A stretch of DNA of 64,000 bases, from the NCBI RefSeq assembly GCF_000758165.1, contig NZ_JNUP01000071.1, positions 136,853-200,852 on the forward strand, in the 5' to 3' direction. Under the pieces are notes generated by a model that was not told the origin of the DNA, did no database searches, and saw only the letters and a list, made by a program, of their open reading frames with translations. Positions 24,658-33,386 of this stretch are shown piece by piece; the first letter of the stretch is position 1, and each line of letters starts with the position of its first letter. The stretch comes from Spirochaeta lutea. GTDB lineage: Bacteria > Spirochaetota > Spirochaetia > DSM-27196 > Salinispiraceae. The translations under genes and the position numbers were made by a program.

Positions 24658-24690
24658 ATTTTTCTCCATTGTTCCTGTATTCTTTATTTC

Positions 24691-27579
24691 ATGACCACAC
24701 GATCCATAGTCCACCGACTCATTCTTGTCCTGGTTCTGGGTACCATCGCTCTCCTGCCCGGTACTGCCGATGTATTTTCGTCCCCCAAGGCCCTGTACCA
24801 GATTAAAACCGACCATTTCACCTTCATTTTTTCTGAAGAAACCCGGCAAAGCGCAGAGTACCTGGCGCATCGGGCTGAGGCTATGTATGCACGGATAGCC
24901 GGCCTGTTGGATCAGCCCATGAACCTCCATATACCCGTGGTTATTACCCCGGATACGGATCAACTCAACGGCTACTTTACCGCCATGCCCTCCAACCGCA
25001 TCGTGCTGTACCAGGCTCCCCTGCTGCCCAATGCAGGGTTTGCCACCTACAACCATACCCTGGAAAAGCTCTTTCTCCACGAACTTACCCATGCCGTGAG
25101 TATGAACATTCGGGCTCCCATCTACCGATTTCTTTCATGGATCGTGGGAGACATAATTCTCCCCGCAGGCCTAACGGCTTCCCAAAACTTCATCGAGGGG
25201 GTAACGGTCTCCTTCGAGAGTTTGGACGGGTACGGCCGCGCCAACGGCACCGCATACGCCCAGGTTATCCAGCAGGATATCCTCGAAGACCGGTTCATGA
25301 CCTTCAACGAGACCTCGGGTATACGCCGTAACTACCCCGGGGGCTCCTGGTACATCTACGGCGGATGGTTTAGCCGCTATCTTCAGGAAACCTATGGCAT
25401 GGAATCCTACGCCGAGCTTTGGAAGGAGTTCGGGGCCCTCAGGGGCATATGGGACTCCCTGCTCTTTCCCGGTGCATTCCGCAGGGTGTACCGCCAGCCC
25501 CTCACCGATGTTTGGGAGGATTTCCGCCGGTGGATGAGCCTCAAAATCCCGGTGGTAACCCAGACCCTGCCCGTTACTCAGGACTGGGACAGCATCCAGG
25601 CTATAACCGCCCGGGGAGACCAGGTGTATTATGCCGGAAGCGAGGGGATTTACCTCCTCCAGCTCAGTACGGGCAAGCGAACCCGCCTGGCCTCGGCAGA
25701 CCAATCGGTCAACCGGTTATCCCTTTCCCCGGACGGTCAGCGCCTGCTGATCAGTTCGTTTCGTCCCTCCGAACCGGGGCTTGCCCGGGCCCAGCTGCGG
25801 ATCTATAACCTGGCGGCCCGCCGTTTTGAATCCACCGAACTGCCCCGGGGTCTCACCGAGGCCGCCTTCACCCCCGAGGGAATTCTTGCCCTGCGTATCC
25901 AGGGGTATAGCACCGATCTGGTGCACCTAGATCACCAGGGAAGAGAAACCACCCTCTACCGCGGCAGTCTAACCAGTATCCCCTCCCATCCCGGGATCTA
26001 TCAGTCCGGGTACATCCACTTTCTTTTACAGCAGGGGGGAGTCAAGGCCATCGCCCGACTTCATCGGGAATCCGGGGAGATTGAAATCCTCCAAAGCTCC
26101 ATACCCTTGGGAGAGATCCGCACCCTGTCCATCACCGACCAGGGCATAACCTTCGCCTGGGATAACAACCTCACCATGTTCAAGGCCGGCCGTCTGGGCC
26201 CCCGGGGGCTGGAACTGCAGACCACCCCCATCTCCGGAGCCGTCGCCTACCCGGTCCTGACCGAGGATTCCCTGGTGTACGTCGGGAGCTTCTCCATGGG
26301 GGAACGGATCATGGAATACCCCCTGGACAACCCCGCCATGACGCCGACCCCGGCTGACCACACCTGGATCCCCCTGGATTCCTGGTCCGCCCCCCATCGG
26401 ACTACCAGTTCCCTGGGCCGTCCGGCGGATACCTTCCAGCCCCTGGACTTTTCCCCCGAGCAAGGAACCGATCAACTACCGGCCCTGGAATCAAAACCCT
26501 ACTACCCCATTACCCGGGTGCTTCTACCCCAGCAACGGATTCCGACCCTGGTTCTGGATCCCATGGCCGAGGAACTGAAAGATCTGGTGCAGGGTGCGGG
26601 GATCATAACCATGTCCAGTGATCCTACCGAGAGGCTCTACCTAGATTGGTATGCAACCTACCTGTGGAATTGGCGATTCGTAGATGGGGGGATTGCTCTT
26701 CGGGAAACAAGCCTGCCGGTAGATCTCCTTCTTTCTGTGACGGACGGCTTTACCTTTCCCAGCCCCCTGCTCAGCCGGGCTTACCGCACCCTCCGGGCGA
26801 GCCTGGGGGTGGGAGATCAGATTTCCTTTTCCCCTTCCCAGCGCAGGTTGTCCTGGCAGGTTGATTCTGGGGTGATTTTCCAGAGTTCAGGCCCCCAGAG
26901 CGACATTGGGGTCACCAGTCCCTACCAGTGGGATCTGGGCGGGCCGGTTATTCCCATCAGCGCCCAGGTTGGGTACAGCGAACTCTACGGGGGAATCTTC
27001 CCGCCCTATGAGCAGCGGGGAATATACTCCCAACTCTCCTGGCACGGCCTGATCCGCGGTGTGGATACCAGCCCCGAACTCCCCAATTTCGCAGCCCTCA
27101 AGGCCGGTTTCACCCTTCCCTTCCTGAGCCTAGCCCTGGACGCAGCCGGATTTCTCAGCCTCCAGGAGGATGTCGGATTCCTCCCCTATGGGGCGATCCT
27201 GAATAACCAACTCTTTCCCGGGAGCATCCATCAGCCCCAGTACTTTGCCTACGGAAGCTACCAGGAAACACCCAGCCCCTACTACGTCAGCGCCCAGGCC
27301 TCCAGCACCATCCGCTTTGACATCGGCAAGAGCCTGCCTGGTCAATTCTATCTGCAAAAGGGCTCCCTGGGAGGGGGATACCGTATGGCCTTCCTCAACG
27401 GCGACTACCTGGATTCCCTCTACCTGCAAGCCGCCCTAACCTTTCACTGGAGCCAGGGAACCATTGAAGTGCTTCCCCTGCGCCTGGGCATTGAGGCGGA
27501 ATACACCCTTCGGGAGCCCGCCGGGCAGGGCTGGCAGATCCGGCTGCTGAGTGTCCTGGATATAGCAGGGCTTCTCTGA
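24691..27579 (+). CDS. Exported metallopeptidase-like protein with beta-propeller and C-terminal beta-rich domain
   Basis: A 962-residue protein with a signal peptide (LILVLVLGTIALLPGTADVFS). The N-terminal domain is a gluzincin-type zinc peptidase: H130-E-L-T-H134 with E169 in NFIEGV as the probable third ligand. From about residue 290 there are TolB/WD40-like repeats (LSLSPDGQRLLISSF and similar). The last 300 residues are rich in alternating aromatic beta-strands, as in outer-membrane barrels. The substrate is unknown. It may act on the cell surface or in the periplasm. There is no Shine-Dalgarno; TATTCT at 24678-24683 could give a leaderless start at ATG 24691. Its upstream neighbour is the molybdenum cofactor operon, 33 bases away. 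Confidence 0.75.
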   Translation: MTTRSIVHRLILVLVLGTIALLPGTADVFSSPKALYQIKTDHFTFIFSEETRQSAEYLAHRAEAMYARIAGLLDQPMNLHIPVVITPDTDQLNGYFTAMPSNRIVLYQAPLLPNAGFATYNHTLEKLFLHELTHAVSMNIRAPIYRFLSWIVGDIILPAGLTASQNFIEGVTVSFESLDGYGRANGTAYAQVIQQDILEDRFMTFNETSGIRRNYPGGSWYIYGGWFSRYLQETYGMESYAELWKEFGALRGIWDSLLFPGAFRRVYRQPLTDVWEDFRRWMSLKIPVVTQTLPVTQDWDSIQAITARGDQVYYAGSEGIYLLQLSTGKRTRLASADQSVNRLSLSPDGQRLLISSFRPSEPGLARAQLRIYNLAARRFESTELPRGLTEAAFTPEGILALRIQGYSTDLVHLDHQGRETTLYRGSLTSIPSHPGIYQSGYIHFLLQQGGVKAIARLHRESGEIEILQSSIPLGEIRTLSITDQGITFAWDNNLTMFKAGRLGPRGLELQTTPISGAVAYPVLTEDSLVYVGSFSMGERIMEYPLDNPAMTPTPADHTWIPLDSWSAPHRTTSSLGRPADTFQPLDFSPEQGTDQLPALESKPYYPITRVLLPQQRIPTLVLDPMAEELKDLVQGAGIITMSSDPTERLYLDWYATYLWNWRFVDGGIALRETSLPVDLLLSVTDGFTFPSPLLSRAYRTLRASLGVGDQISFSPSQRRLSWQVDSGVIFQSSGPQSDIGVTSPYQWDLGGPVIPISAQVGYSELYGGIFPPYEQRGIYSQLSWHGLIRGVDTSPELPNFAALKAGFTLPFLSLALDAAGFLSLQEDVGFLPYGAILNNQLFPGSIHQPQYFAYGSYQETPSPYYVSAQASSTIRFDIGKSLPGQFYLQKGSLGGGYRMAFLNGDYLDSLYLQAALTFHWSQGTIEVLPLRLGIEAEYTLREPAGQGWQIRLLSVLDIAGLL

Positions 27580-27580
27580 G

Positions 27581-27634
27581 TTCATTGTTCATCGTTCATC
27601 GTTCATTGTTCGTGCATTGACGAGGGGGGGGGGG
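27581..27634 (+). repeat. Heptamer repeat followed by an 11-G homopolymer
   Basis: Four copies of TTCATYG (27581-27608) are followed by an uninterrupted run of 11 G at 27624-27634. Both are prone to slippage. They lie between two genes that converge (24691-27579 and 27766-28677), so a length change would affect 3' ends only. The rest of this 186-bp gap shows nothing recognisable. Confidence 0.9.
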
Positions 27635-27765
27635 AAACGGGTCCCCTCTTAAACCGCCCGGCTTTCCGGTGCTCAAGGAAGTAACCCGACACAGCACTCT
27701 CCATGGGTACACAATTTGGATAGTGCGTACAATGTACGACCGCACCTGCCAGCCGAGAACACCCC

Positions 27766-28677
27766 CTACACATCACTCTCCACCGGGGTATGGGGATCGT
27801 TGCCCCACTCCAGCCAGGAACCGGCGTAGTTACGCACCCGGGTGTACCCCAGCATCCGCAAGGTCAAATAGCTGTGGCTCGACCGCGCCCCGGACCGGCA
27901 GTACACGATCACCTGGTTCTCCGGACTCAGCCCCAGGCCGCGGTAACGCTCCCGAAGCTCCTCCAGGGGCCGAAAGGTGGGATCGAAGAGATCGCGGATA
28001 TGCTCCTCCCAATTACAGTGTACCGCACCGGGAATATGGCCGTTCCTCTTCGCCGTGGGCAATACCCCCCGGTACTCGGCCTCGCTCCGGGCATCCACGA
28101 TCACCGTATTCGGATCTTCCAGAGCCTCTTCTATGTGTGATTTTAACGCCAGGGCATGGGGAACCGCCACCGGTACGGCCAGGGGGGGTACGGCTGTCCC
28201 CGGATTTTCCCGGCTTTCCAGCTCAAACCCAGCGGACTGCCACCCCGGAATGCCGCCGTCCAGGAGCTGAACCTGCCCCCGGCCGAAACACTCCAAGATC
28301 CAGAACAACCGGGCCGAGGGCACCAACCCGCTGTCATCATAGAGCACCACCGGTCCCTCGGCGCCGATCCCCACCCGGGCCAGACGCTGGGCCAGCTCCG
28401 GCCAGGGAAGCAAGGCTCCCCGCTCGCTCAGGGGGTCCTGTAACCGGCCAGCGGGTAAATTCACCGCCCCGGGAACATGTCCCTTGGCATAGTCAGACTC
28501 GCCCCGGCAATCGATTACCAAGGGCTTGGAAGAACCCTTCTCACCCTGGTGGGTATGCCCTGCTCCCTCGGAGGAGCCGGCTCCGGGACCGGAATCCCTA
28601 CCCAGCCCGGAGGGGGAACTCCCCTGCACGCCGAGCCAGGAAGCCAAATCCTGTACATCGATCCGTAGACTGCTCAT
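27766..28677 (-). CDS. Cytoplasmic two-domain rhodanese (thiosulfate/3-mercaptopyruvate sulfurtransferase-like)
   Basis: Transfers sulfane sulfur from thiosulfate or mercaptopyruvate to an acceptor. Two rhodanese domains are visible. The first is non-catalytic, with Asp in place of Cys (VVLYDDSG). The second has the active Cys in VIVYCRSGARSSHSY. A short Gly/Ser-rich stretch interrupts the first domain near its start. No signal peptide is present. The ATG at 28677 is preferred over 28713 because AGGAG is seven bases upstream. It is the last gene of the minus-strand sulfur operon, eight bases after the TusA-like gene. Confidence 0.9.
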   Translation of the reverse strand: MSSLRIDVQDLASWLGVQGSSPSGLGRDSGPGAGSSEGAGHTHQGEKGSSKPLVIDCRGESDYAKGHVPGAVNLPAGRLQDPLSERGALLPWPELAQRLARVGIGAEGPVVLYDDSGLVPSARLFWILECFGRGQVQLLDGGIPGWQSAGFELESRENPGTAVPPLAVPVAVPHALALKSHIEEALEDPNTVIVDARSEAEYRGVLPTAKRNGHIPGAVHCNWEEHIRDLFDPTFRPLEELRERYRGLGLSPENQVIVYCRSGARSSHSYLTLRMLGYTRVRNYAGSWLEWGNDPHTPVESDV

Positions 28678-28685
28678 GGTAACTC

Positions 28686-28913
28686 CTAGGCCCGCTTTAC
28701 CCGGACCACCCAATGTCCTGCACCGGGCTTCTCAATCTCCAGCACCTCGTGCCCTTCCAAATCAAGGGACCGGGGTACATTGGATGCGGATTCACTGTTT
28801 CCTAGGTGAATCTCCAGTATCTGGCCCGAAGCTAACTGCTCCACGGCCTTTTTCGACTTTACGAAGGTGTAGGGACAAACATCCCCCTGAATATCCAAAA
28901 CCTGATCTGCCAT
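28686..28913 (-). CDS. TusA-family sulfur carrier (TsuB/YeeD-like)
   Basis: A 75-residue single-domain protein with the TusA signature DIQGDVCPYTFVKSKKAVEQL. The Cys near residue 13 carries persulfide. TusA proteins relay sulfur between sulfurtransferases. In other bacteria a TusA-like protein (YeeD/TsuB) partners the thiosulfate channel YeeE/TsuA, and a YeeE gene lies two genes upstream in this operon. The start at 28913 follows AAGGAG; the longer frame upstream is not conserved. Confidence 0.9.
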   Translation of the reverse strand: MADQVLDIQGDVCPYTFVKSKKAVEQLASGQILEIHLGNSESASNVPRSLDLEGHEVLEIEKPGAGHWVVRVKRA

Positions 28914-29103
28914 AACCACTCCTTGGTTGATACGATGCTGCAAATAACAAGGGCCCTCCGGCCTTCCGCCGACCTTCCCCTGTGGGAATCTGCTGGTCCC
29001 TGCTGCATAAACGGGCCTGGAACAAACCGGGCCCATGGTGAATTTCTGCCTTTCAGGGACGATCGGATCCGGGTAGCCCGGACCCGATGCAACCCGCCAG
29101 GTC

Positions 29104-30126
29104 TTAGAGCTGTTCTACCGGAAGATCTTCCCGGTTTCCCCATTCAGCCCAGGATCCGTCGTATACCCGGACCTTCTGGTATCCCAGGAGGCGCAGAGCT
29201 ACGTAACTATGGGCACCCCGTACGCCGGTCTGGCAGAGGGCCACAGCCTCGTCGCTTTGATCCACCACCTGGTCGTACAGTTGGGCCAGCTCGCCTGCGG
29301 GCTTGAAACTGCGCCCCTGACCCACATTCTGGGTCCACTCGATGTTAACCGAGCCGGGAATATGGCCGCCCCGGGCCGCCCTGACATCCTCTCCGGTATA
29401 CTCTCCGGCACTCCGGGTATCCAAGACCGTAACGCTCTGGTTATCCAGGTTCGCAAGAATGTAGTCCGCGTCGGCGATGAGTTCGGGCTGGGGATTAGCA
29501 GTGAAATCACCCCGGGCAGGCACCTCAGCCTCGGCACTGAGCTCTAACCCAGCGGCCGTCCAAGCAGCAAGTCCGCCGTCCAGAATATGCACCCGGGAAT
29601 GCCCCAGGTACTCCAGGGCCCAGAACACCCGGGATGCCCACAGGCCGTTACCGCCGTCGTACACCACCACCGGACGGTCCTGAAATACCCCGGCGTCAGC
29701 GATATCCAGGGCGGCTATTTCCGGATCCGGAAGCATCCCCGAAACCCCGCTCACCGTATCCCAGACCGATTCCCTGGGCAGAAGCGCCGCTCCGGGAATA
29801 TGTCCCTCCAGAAAGTCATCCAGGTTCCCCGATGCATCAATGATCGTCACCGAGTCCTGATTTTCTGCCAACCACTGGGGATCCACCAAGATTTCATCTC
29901 CTGGTGTCCGGGATACTCCCTGAGCCGGTTGTTCCTGGCTGCTCCCGTCTGCGTCCTGTGCCTCTTGGCCCTGTGCCTCCTGGCCTCGAGCCGCGGATTC
30001 CTGGGGCTCAGAGCTGCCCCCGGCGAAACCCTGGAATCCCAAAACAAGAACTCCCAAAACCGCCAGAGCGGCTATCCTAAAGCCCCGGGAAACGCCGCGG
30101 CCCTCTTCACTAGTAAACCTCGTCAT
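29104..30126 (-). CDS. Exported two-domain rhodanese
   Basis: A 340-residue periplasmic sulfurtransferase. A signal peptide (IAALAVLGVLVLGFQGFAG) is followed by a spirochaete-like GGSSEP start and a Gln/Ala-rich linker (QEAQGQEAQ). Two rhodanese domains follow. The first lacks the catalytic Cys (VVVYDGGNG), and the second has it in ALCQTGVRGAHSY. It probably processes thiosulfate or sulfane sulfur outside the inner membrane before uptake. AGGAGG lies eight bases upstream of the start. It follows the YeeE gene by 17 bases. Confidence 0.9.
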   Translation of the reverse strand: MTRFTSEEGRGVSRGFRIAALAVLGVLVLGFQGFAGGSSEPQESAARGQEAQGQEAQDADGSSQEQPAQGVSRTPGDEILVDPQWLAENQDSVTIIDASGNLDDFLEGHIPGAALLPRESVWDTVSGVSGMLPDPEIAALDIADAGVFQDRPVVVYDGGNGLWASRVFWALEYLGHSRVHILDGGLAAWTAAGLELSAEAEVPARGDFTANPQPELIADADYILANLDNQSVTVLDTRSAGEYTGEDVRAARGGHIPGSVNIEWTQNVGQGRSFKPAGELAQLYDQVVDQSDEAVALCQTGVRGAHSYVALRLLGYQKVRVYDGSWAEWGNREDLPVEQL

Positions 30127-30143
30127 AGTCCTATCCTCCTTAT

Positions 30144-31154
30144 TTATGGACGTATTGTTTCATTCTTATGACCCTGAATAACCAGCCAGGTCATGATCCA
30201 ACACCCTGCCATGATGCTGAACACCCCCAGGATGGAACCGATGCCCAGGGTTGCAATACCGGTAATGCCGTGGCCGATGTTACACCCCCCGGCAATGGCC
30301 GCCCCGGCCCCCATGACCAATCCGCCCCCGGTCTGCCGGGCAAAGGTCCGGGCATCGGGAAGCCGCCACTGGGCCTCCCCCTGGATCCAGGCTGATCCGT
30401 AGGCTCCCAGGGGAACCCCGATGAGGATGTACAGCGGCAATCCCACCCCTGAACCGTCCCCGGATACCATCAGCCGAATCAGGGCTGCACTGGGTTGGGT
30501 GAAGGAAAGCCCGAAATCCCGCCCCACCAGGGCGGATAGCAGCCAGGCCGCCAGGGCGATGATTCCCACCGTCAACCCCGTTCTCTTCCAGCCCCAGCCG
30601 ATCACAAACTTCTGCTTCGGGGCCCGCACCAGATACACAGTCAAAGCCGCTACAATCAACCCGACGATAATCCATCGTCCGGCAATACTCTCCAGCCCCG
30701 TCACATTAAACAGGGTCGCTTCCCGTCCCTGGACATCCAGAACCGGTCCCCGGAGAACGCGCTGTACCGGGGCCAGTGCTCCCCCGTCCAGGGCCGCGGT
30801 TCCGATCAAAAATCCCACCAGGGCACCCCAGGAACCCAGCATGCCCCGGCCGGCCCGGTAGTAGGTTCCGCTAGCGCAGCCCCCTGCCAGTACCATGCCG
30901 ACCCCAAACATCAGTCCGCCTACAATAAGGGCGGGCCAGAACAGGGGTGCGGTCTGGGGGTACAACACCCCCAGATCCTGGAGCAGGGTTACCCCGGGAA
31001 TATTAATCACCAACACCAGAAACCATGCCCGTAACAGGCTCTTATCCTTCTCGAATACAATGCTCCGGAATGCGCTGTTCATGCAGAATCCGCCGCGCTG
31101 CAAGGCCCATCCCAGAACAACTCCCAGCAGGAGACCTCCTCCTATTTCAATCAT
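30144..31154 (-). CDS. tsuA: YeeE/YedE-family thiosulfate transporter (TsuA-like)
   Basis: A 336-residue inner-membrane protein made of two pseudo-symmetric halves. The three conserved cysteines that line the known thiosulfate path are present in GGFCMNSA, AGGCASGTYYRAG and AGGCNIGHG. The family structure was solved for a Spirochaeta thermophila protein. The start at 31154 has AAAGGAG upstream, only a few bases from the end of a MITE-like element. Clustering with a TusA-like protein and two rhodaneses strongly supports thiosulfate or sulfane-sulfur import. Confidence 0.93.
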   Translation of the reverse strand: MIEIGGGLLLGVVLGWALQRGGFCMNSAFRSIVFEKDKSLLRAWFLVLVINIPGVTLLQDLGVLYPQTAPLFWPALIVGGLMFGVGMVLAGGCASGTYYRAGRGMLGSWGALVGFLIGTAALDGGALAPVQRVLRGPVLDVQGREATLFNVTGLESIAGRWIIVGLIVAALTVYLVRAPKQKFVIGWGWKRTGLTVGIIALAAWLLSALVGRDFGLSFTQPSAALIRLMVSGDGSGVGLPLYILIGVPLGAYGSAWIQGEAQWRLPDARTFARQTGGGLVMGAGAAIAGGCNIGHGITGIATLGIGSILGVFSIMAGCWIMTWLVIQGHKNETIRP

Positions 31155-31169
31155 CCCTTTCTCCTTTGA

Positions 31170-31275
31170 TAGTGCACAAAAGGTTGTAAACTACACCGGA
31201 TATAGCGGGGTTGCCCGGGGTAAGGCCCCAGGGGTAGCGCCGCAAATGGGGAATGTTACAAGCTTTTGCGCACTA
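31170..31275 (+). mobile_element. MITE-like inverted-repeat element, complete copy
   Basis: This 106-bp element starts TAGTGCACAAAAGGTTGTAA and ends TTACAAGCTTTTGCGCACTA, so 18 of 20 terminal bases are complementary. The interior holds ACACCGGATATAGCGG and GGCCCCAGGGGTAGCGC, both shared with the copy at 57729-57834. TA at each edge could be a target duplication, as in IS630/Tc1-type MITEs. It fills nearly the whole gap between the propeller gene and tsuA, so it is transcribed within that operon. Confidence 0.85.
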
Positions 31276-31287
31276 GGTACTCCGTTT

Positions 31288-32457
31288 TTAAAAACAGGCA
31301 AACGAACCGTTTTTCTGAACCAATGAAGCAACACCCCAGACATCATCACCCAGGACATCCTCTCCCCCGGGCCAGGCCCAATCCCCGGATCCACCCTCCT
31401 CGGCAGCTACCTTCCAGCGCCGGACAACCCGTCCCATGGCGATCTGGGCCGCTTCGCCGCCGGCTCCCAGGGCCAACACCGTCTCTCCCGGACCCCGGGT
31501 CAGAGCCTGAACCCGGAAGTCCAGGCCAATCCTCGCCGTTACCTCACGGCTCCGGGGCGCAAACTGAACCAGCCCCCGGCCGGAAGCCTCCACAAAACTC
31601 ACCACATCCGTCACCACCGGGGGCCGAAGCTGCAGATCAGCATCGAAGGTGGCAACCTCCCCGCCGGTCCGTTCATCCACAACGGTAACCTGCCCCTGGC
31701 CGTTCAATCCCCACAGTTCTGTGTATCCCCCATCGAAGGCCGCCAGCTCCAGGGACGTCGGCAGGGTCTCGATAACCTCCAGGTTCTGGCTAAAGATGAT
31801 TCCAATGCCCTCCGCACCGGGACGGTAGAGCCGGGTCCCCCTGCGGTTTGGCAGAACCGGTCCGAAACCCCGGGGGATCCTGGCAGAACGCGGATCCGAT
31901 AGCTCCAATAGCCGGTGGGAAAACTCCGTTACAACCTCGGTCTCACCCTCCTCTTCCCCGGGAGCTGGAGAAATCACCCATACCCGGTCGCCGTTGGGCG
32001 AAAAGCTCAAGGCCCGGAGGGCTCCCAGCCCCGTGGCAATCTCATTTTGCAATTCAAAGGTCTGGGCGCTGTACACCCGGATTACATCACTATCCTCAAA
32101 CAGGACAAATACGGAGACTCCCCCGGGGGTGGGCACTACTGCCAGGGGAACCTGGGGCAACCCTACCCGGGCAACGACCTCCTGGCCGGCAGTATCCAGG
32201 GCCACCAGTTCGCGAGCCTGGGGCAGAACCAAAAACAGTGCCCCCTCGGCCGGCTCAGCAGTCTCGGGTAGCTCGGCCCCGGGTAGATCTCCTACTGCGG
32301 CCTGTGATTCCAGCCCCGGCGCCCCCGCACCCAGAACCTGCAAACCCGCCGGGCCGGGGTTCTGATGCAACCCCGCCAGGGCAGTGATGGCTGCTGCCGT
32401 TCCTAAGGCTGCCACGGGCCCCCGAAACCGTTTCCATGACTCCGGTATTCCTGCCAT
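31288..32457 (-). CDS. Membrane-anchored or exported beta-propeller protein of the thiosulfate operon
   Basis: A 389-residue protein with an N-terminal hydrophobic segment (GPVAALGTAAAITALAGL). It then has repeats of YVTN/Lp-type propeller blades, for example LFLVLPQARELVALDTAGQEVVARV and VTVVDERTGGEVATFDADL. No enzyme motif is visible. It is the first gene of the sulfur operon, ahead of tsuA, but the family is not a known thiosulfate component. It may bind a substrate or scaffold the exported rhodanese. The upstream promoter at 32533-32561 drives it. Confidence 0.75.
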   Translation of the reverse strand: MAGIPESWKRFRGPVAALGTAAAITALAGLHQNPGPAGLQVLGAGAPGLESQAAVGDLPGAELPETAEPAEGALFLVLPQARELVALDTAGQEVVARVGLPQVPLAVVPTPGGVSVFVLFEDSDVIRVYSAQTFELQNEIATGLGALRALSFSPNGDRVWVISPAPGEEEGETEVVTEFSHRLLELSDPRSARIPRGFGPVLPNRRGTRLYRPGAEGIGIIFSQNLEVIETLPTSLELAAFDGGYTELWGLNGQGQVTVVDERTGGEVATFDADLQLRPPVVTDVVSFVEASGRGLVQFAPRSREVTARIGLDFRVQALTRGPGETVLALGAGGEAAQIAMGRVVRRWKVAAEEGGSGDWAWPGGEDVLGDDVWGVASLVQKNGSFACF

Positions 32458-32532
32458 TATGTATCTCCTTGTCTCACTATGACGCCCGGTTCCCCGGTAC
32501 CCCTACTCCAGCTCATTGTCAACTTTGTTGCT

Positions 32533-32561
32533 ATAGTATGTTTACTTTAAAGTCATGTCAA
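32533..32561 (-). promoter_or_regulatory. Promoter of the thiosulfate operon with GTCAAC repeats
   Basis: On the minus strand, TTGACA (32556-32561) and TACTAT (32533-32538) are 17 bp apart. GTCAAC occurs three times nearby (near 32518, 32557 and 32591), two of them inside the 11-mer TTGTCAACTTT (32516-32526 and 32589-32599). These direct repeats could bind an activator or repressor. The surrounding gap 32458-32752 is AT-rich and has no gene. A short stem CCCCGC/GCGGGG lies at 32644-32665. Confidence 0.65.
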
Positions 32562-32695
32562 CCGAGGCCATCAATTTTTTGATATTTTTTGTCAACTTTT
32601 CGGAGCGCCACAGGTACTCCAGGGCATACCCTGGACATGCATACCCCGCGGCAGGCTTTGCGGGGCTTTACTCAGTATTTTTACCGAATTTAAAG

Positions 32696-32722
32696 TTGAT
32701 TTAAGGTTCGCGGTTCTACAAT
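32696..32722 (+). promoter_or_regulatory. Likely promoter for the outer-membrane protein gene
   Basis: TACAAT (32717-32722) is a good -10 element. TTGATT (32696-32701) lies only 15 bp upstream, so the -35 assignment is weak. The start would fall near 32729, giving a short leader ending in the strong ribosome site AAAAGGAG. Confidence 0.45.
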
Positions 32723-32752
32723 GCCCCTAGATCATTACAAAAGGAGCTACAT

Positions 32753-33367
32753 ATGACCAACGTGAAAAGAACAATCATTCTTTTATTCCTGGCAGTTTTC
32801 ATCCTGACCCCCATGCTCGGGTTCTCCCAGGAGGACAAGGAGCAGGAAGAGCAGAAATTCGGGTTCTTCGACCGGTTCATGGTTGAACTGGGTGCCGGAT
32901 ACGGCCTGATGCCCGGCTATGAAGAGAGCACCGGAATTGTCATCCCCATTACCGCCAGCTACATTCCCCTGGATCTGAAACTCGGCGCCATGGACGGATT
33001 TGTGAGTGCGGGTTTCCGATACGAGCCCGGCTTAGTGCTCGGGGCAAGCTCAACCGGCGAATTCGGTATCCAATTCATGCAATCCTTCACCGCCACTGGC
33101 GACTTCTACCTGCGGTTCCTGAAGGAACTGGATCTGGTACCCTTCGCGGGAATCGGATTGGGCCTGTACCAGGTTGCCGGCGCATCCACGGATGGCGAGA
33201 GCATCGGAAACTTCTTCGGTTTCGCACCCCGGATCGGCGTACGCATGGGCGGAATCAACGGGTACATCAGCTACCACATCATCGCCCCGGGTAAGGCTAC
33301 CACCAATCCCAGCTACTTCTCCATCGTAGCGGGTTACACCTTCGGCGGCAGCCGTCTTTCCAAGTAA
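32753..33367 (+). CDS. Small outer-membrane beta-barrel-like protein
   Basis: A 204-residue exported protein with signal peptide (TIILLFLAVFILTPMLGFSQ), then a short charged stretch (EDKEQEEQK). Alternating strands follow (FMVELGAGYGLMPGYEE, GFVSAGFRYEPGLVLG, IGVRMGGINGYISYHI) ending in SIVAGYTFGGS. The pattern fits an eight-stranded barrel, but the C-terminal residue is Lys rather than the usual Phe. Function unknown. It is monocistronic, with AAAAGGAG upstream and a terminator right after. Confidence 0.75.
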   Translation: MTNVKRTIILLFLAVFILTPMLGFSQEDKEQEEQKFGFFDRFMVELGAGYGLMPGYEESTGIVIPITASYIPLDLKLGAMDGFVSAGFRYEPGLVLGASSTGEFGIQFMQSFTATGDFYLRFLKELDLVPFAGIGLGLYQVAGASTDGESIGNFFGFAPRIGVRMGGINGYISYHIIAPGKATTNPSYFSIVAGYTFGGSRLSK

Positions 33368-33386
33368 TTCCCTTTCGTTTCGCCTA

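Noticed and set aside
27669-28682. A 337-codon plus-strand frame opposite the cytoplasmic rhodanese
   Set aside because: Composition is Pro/Arg-rich nonsense typical of antisense frames, while the minus-strand protein is a clear rhodanese.
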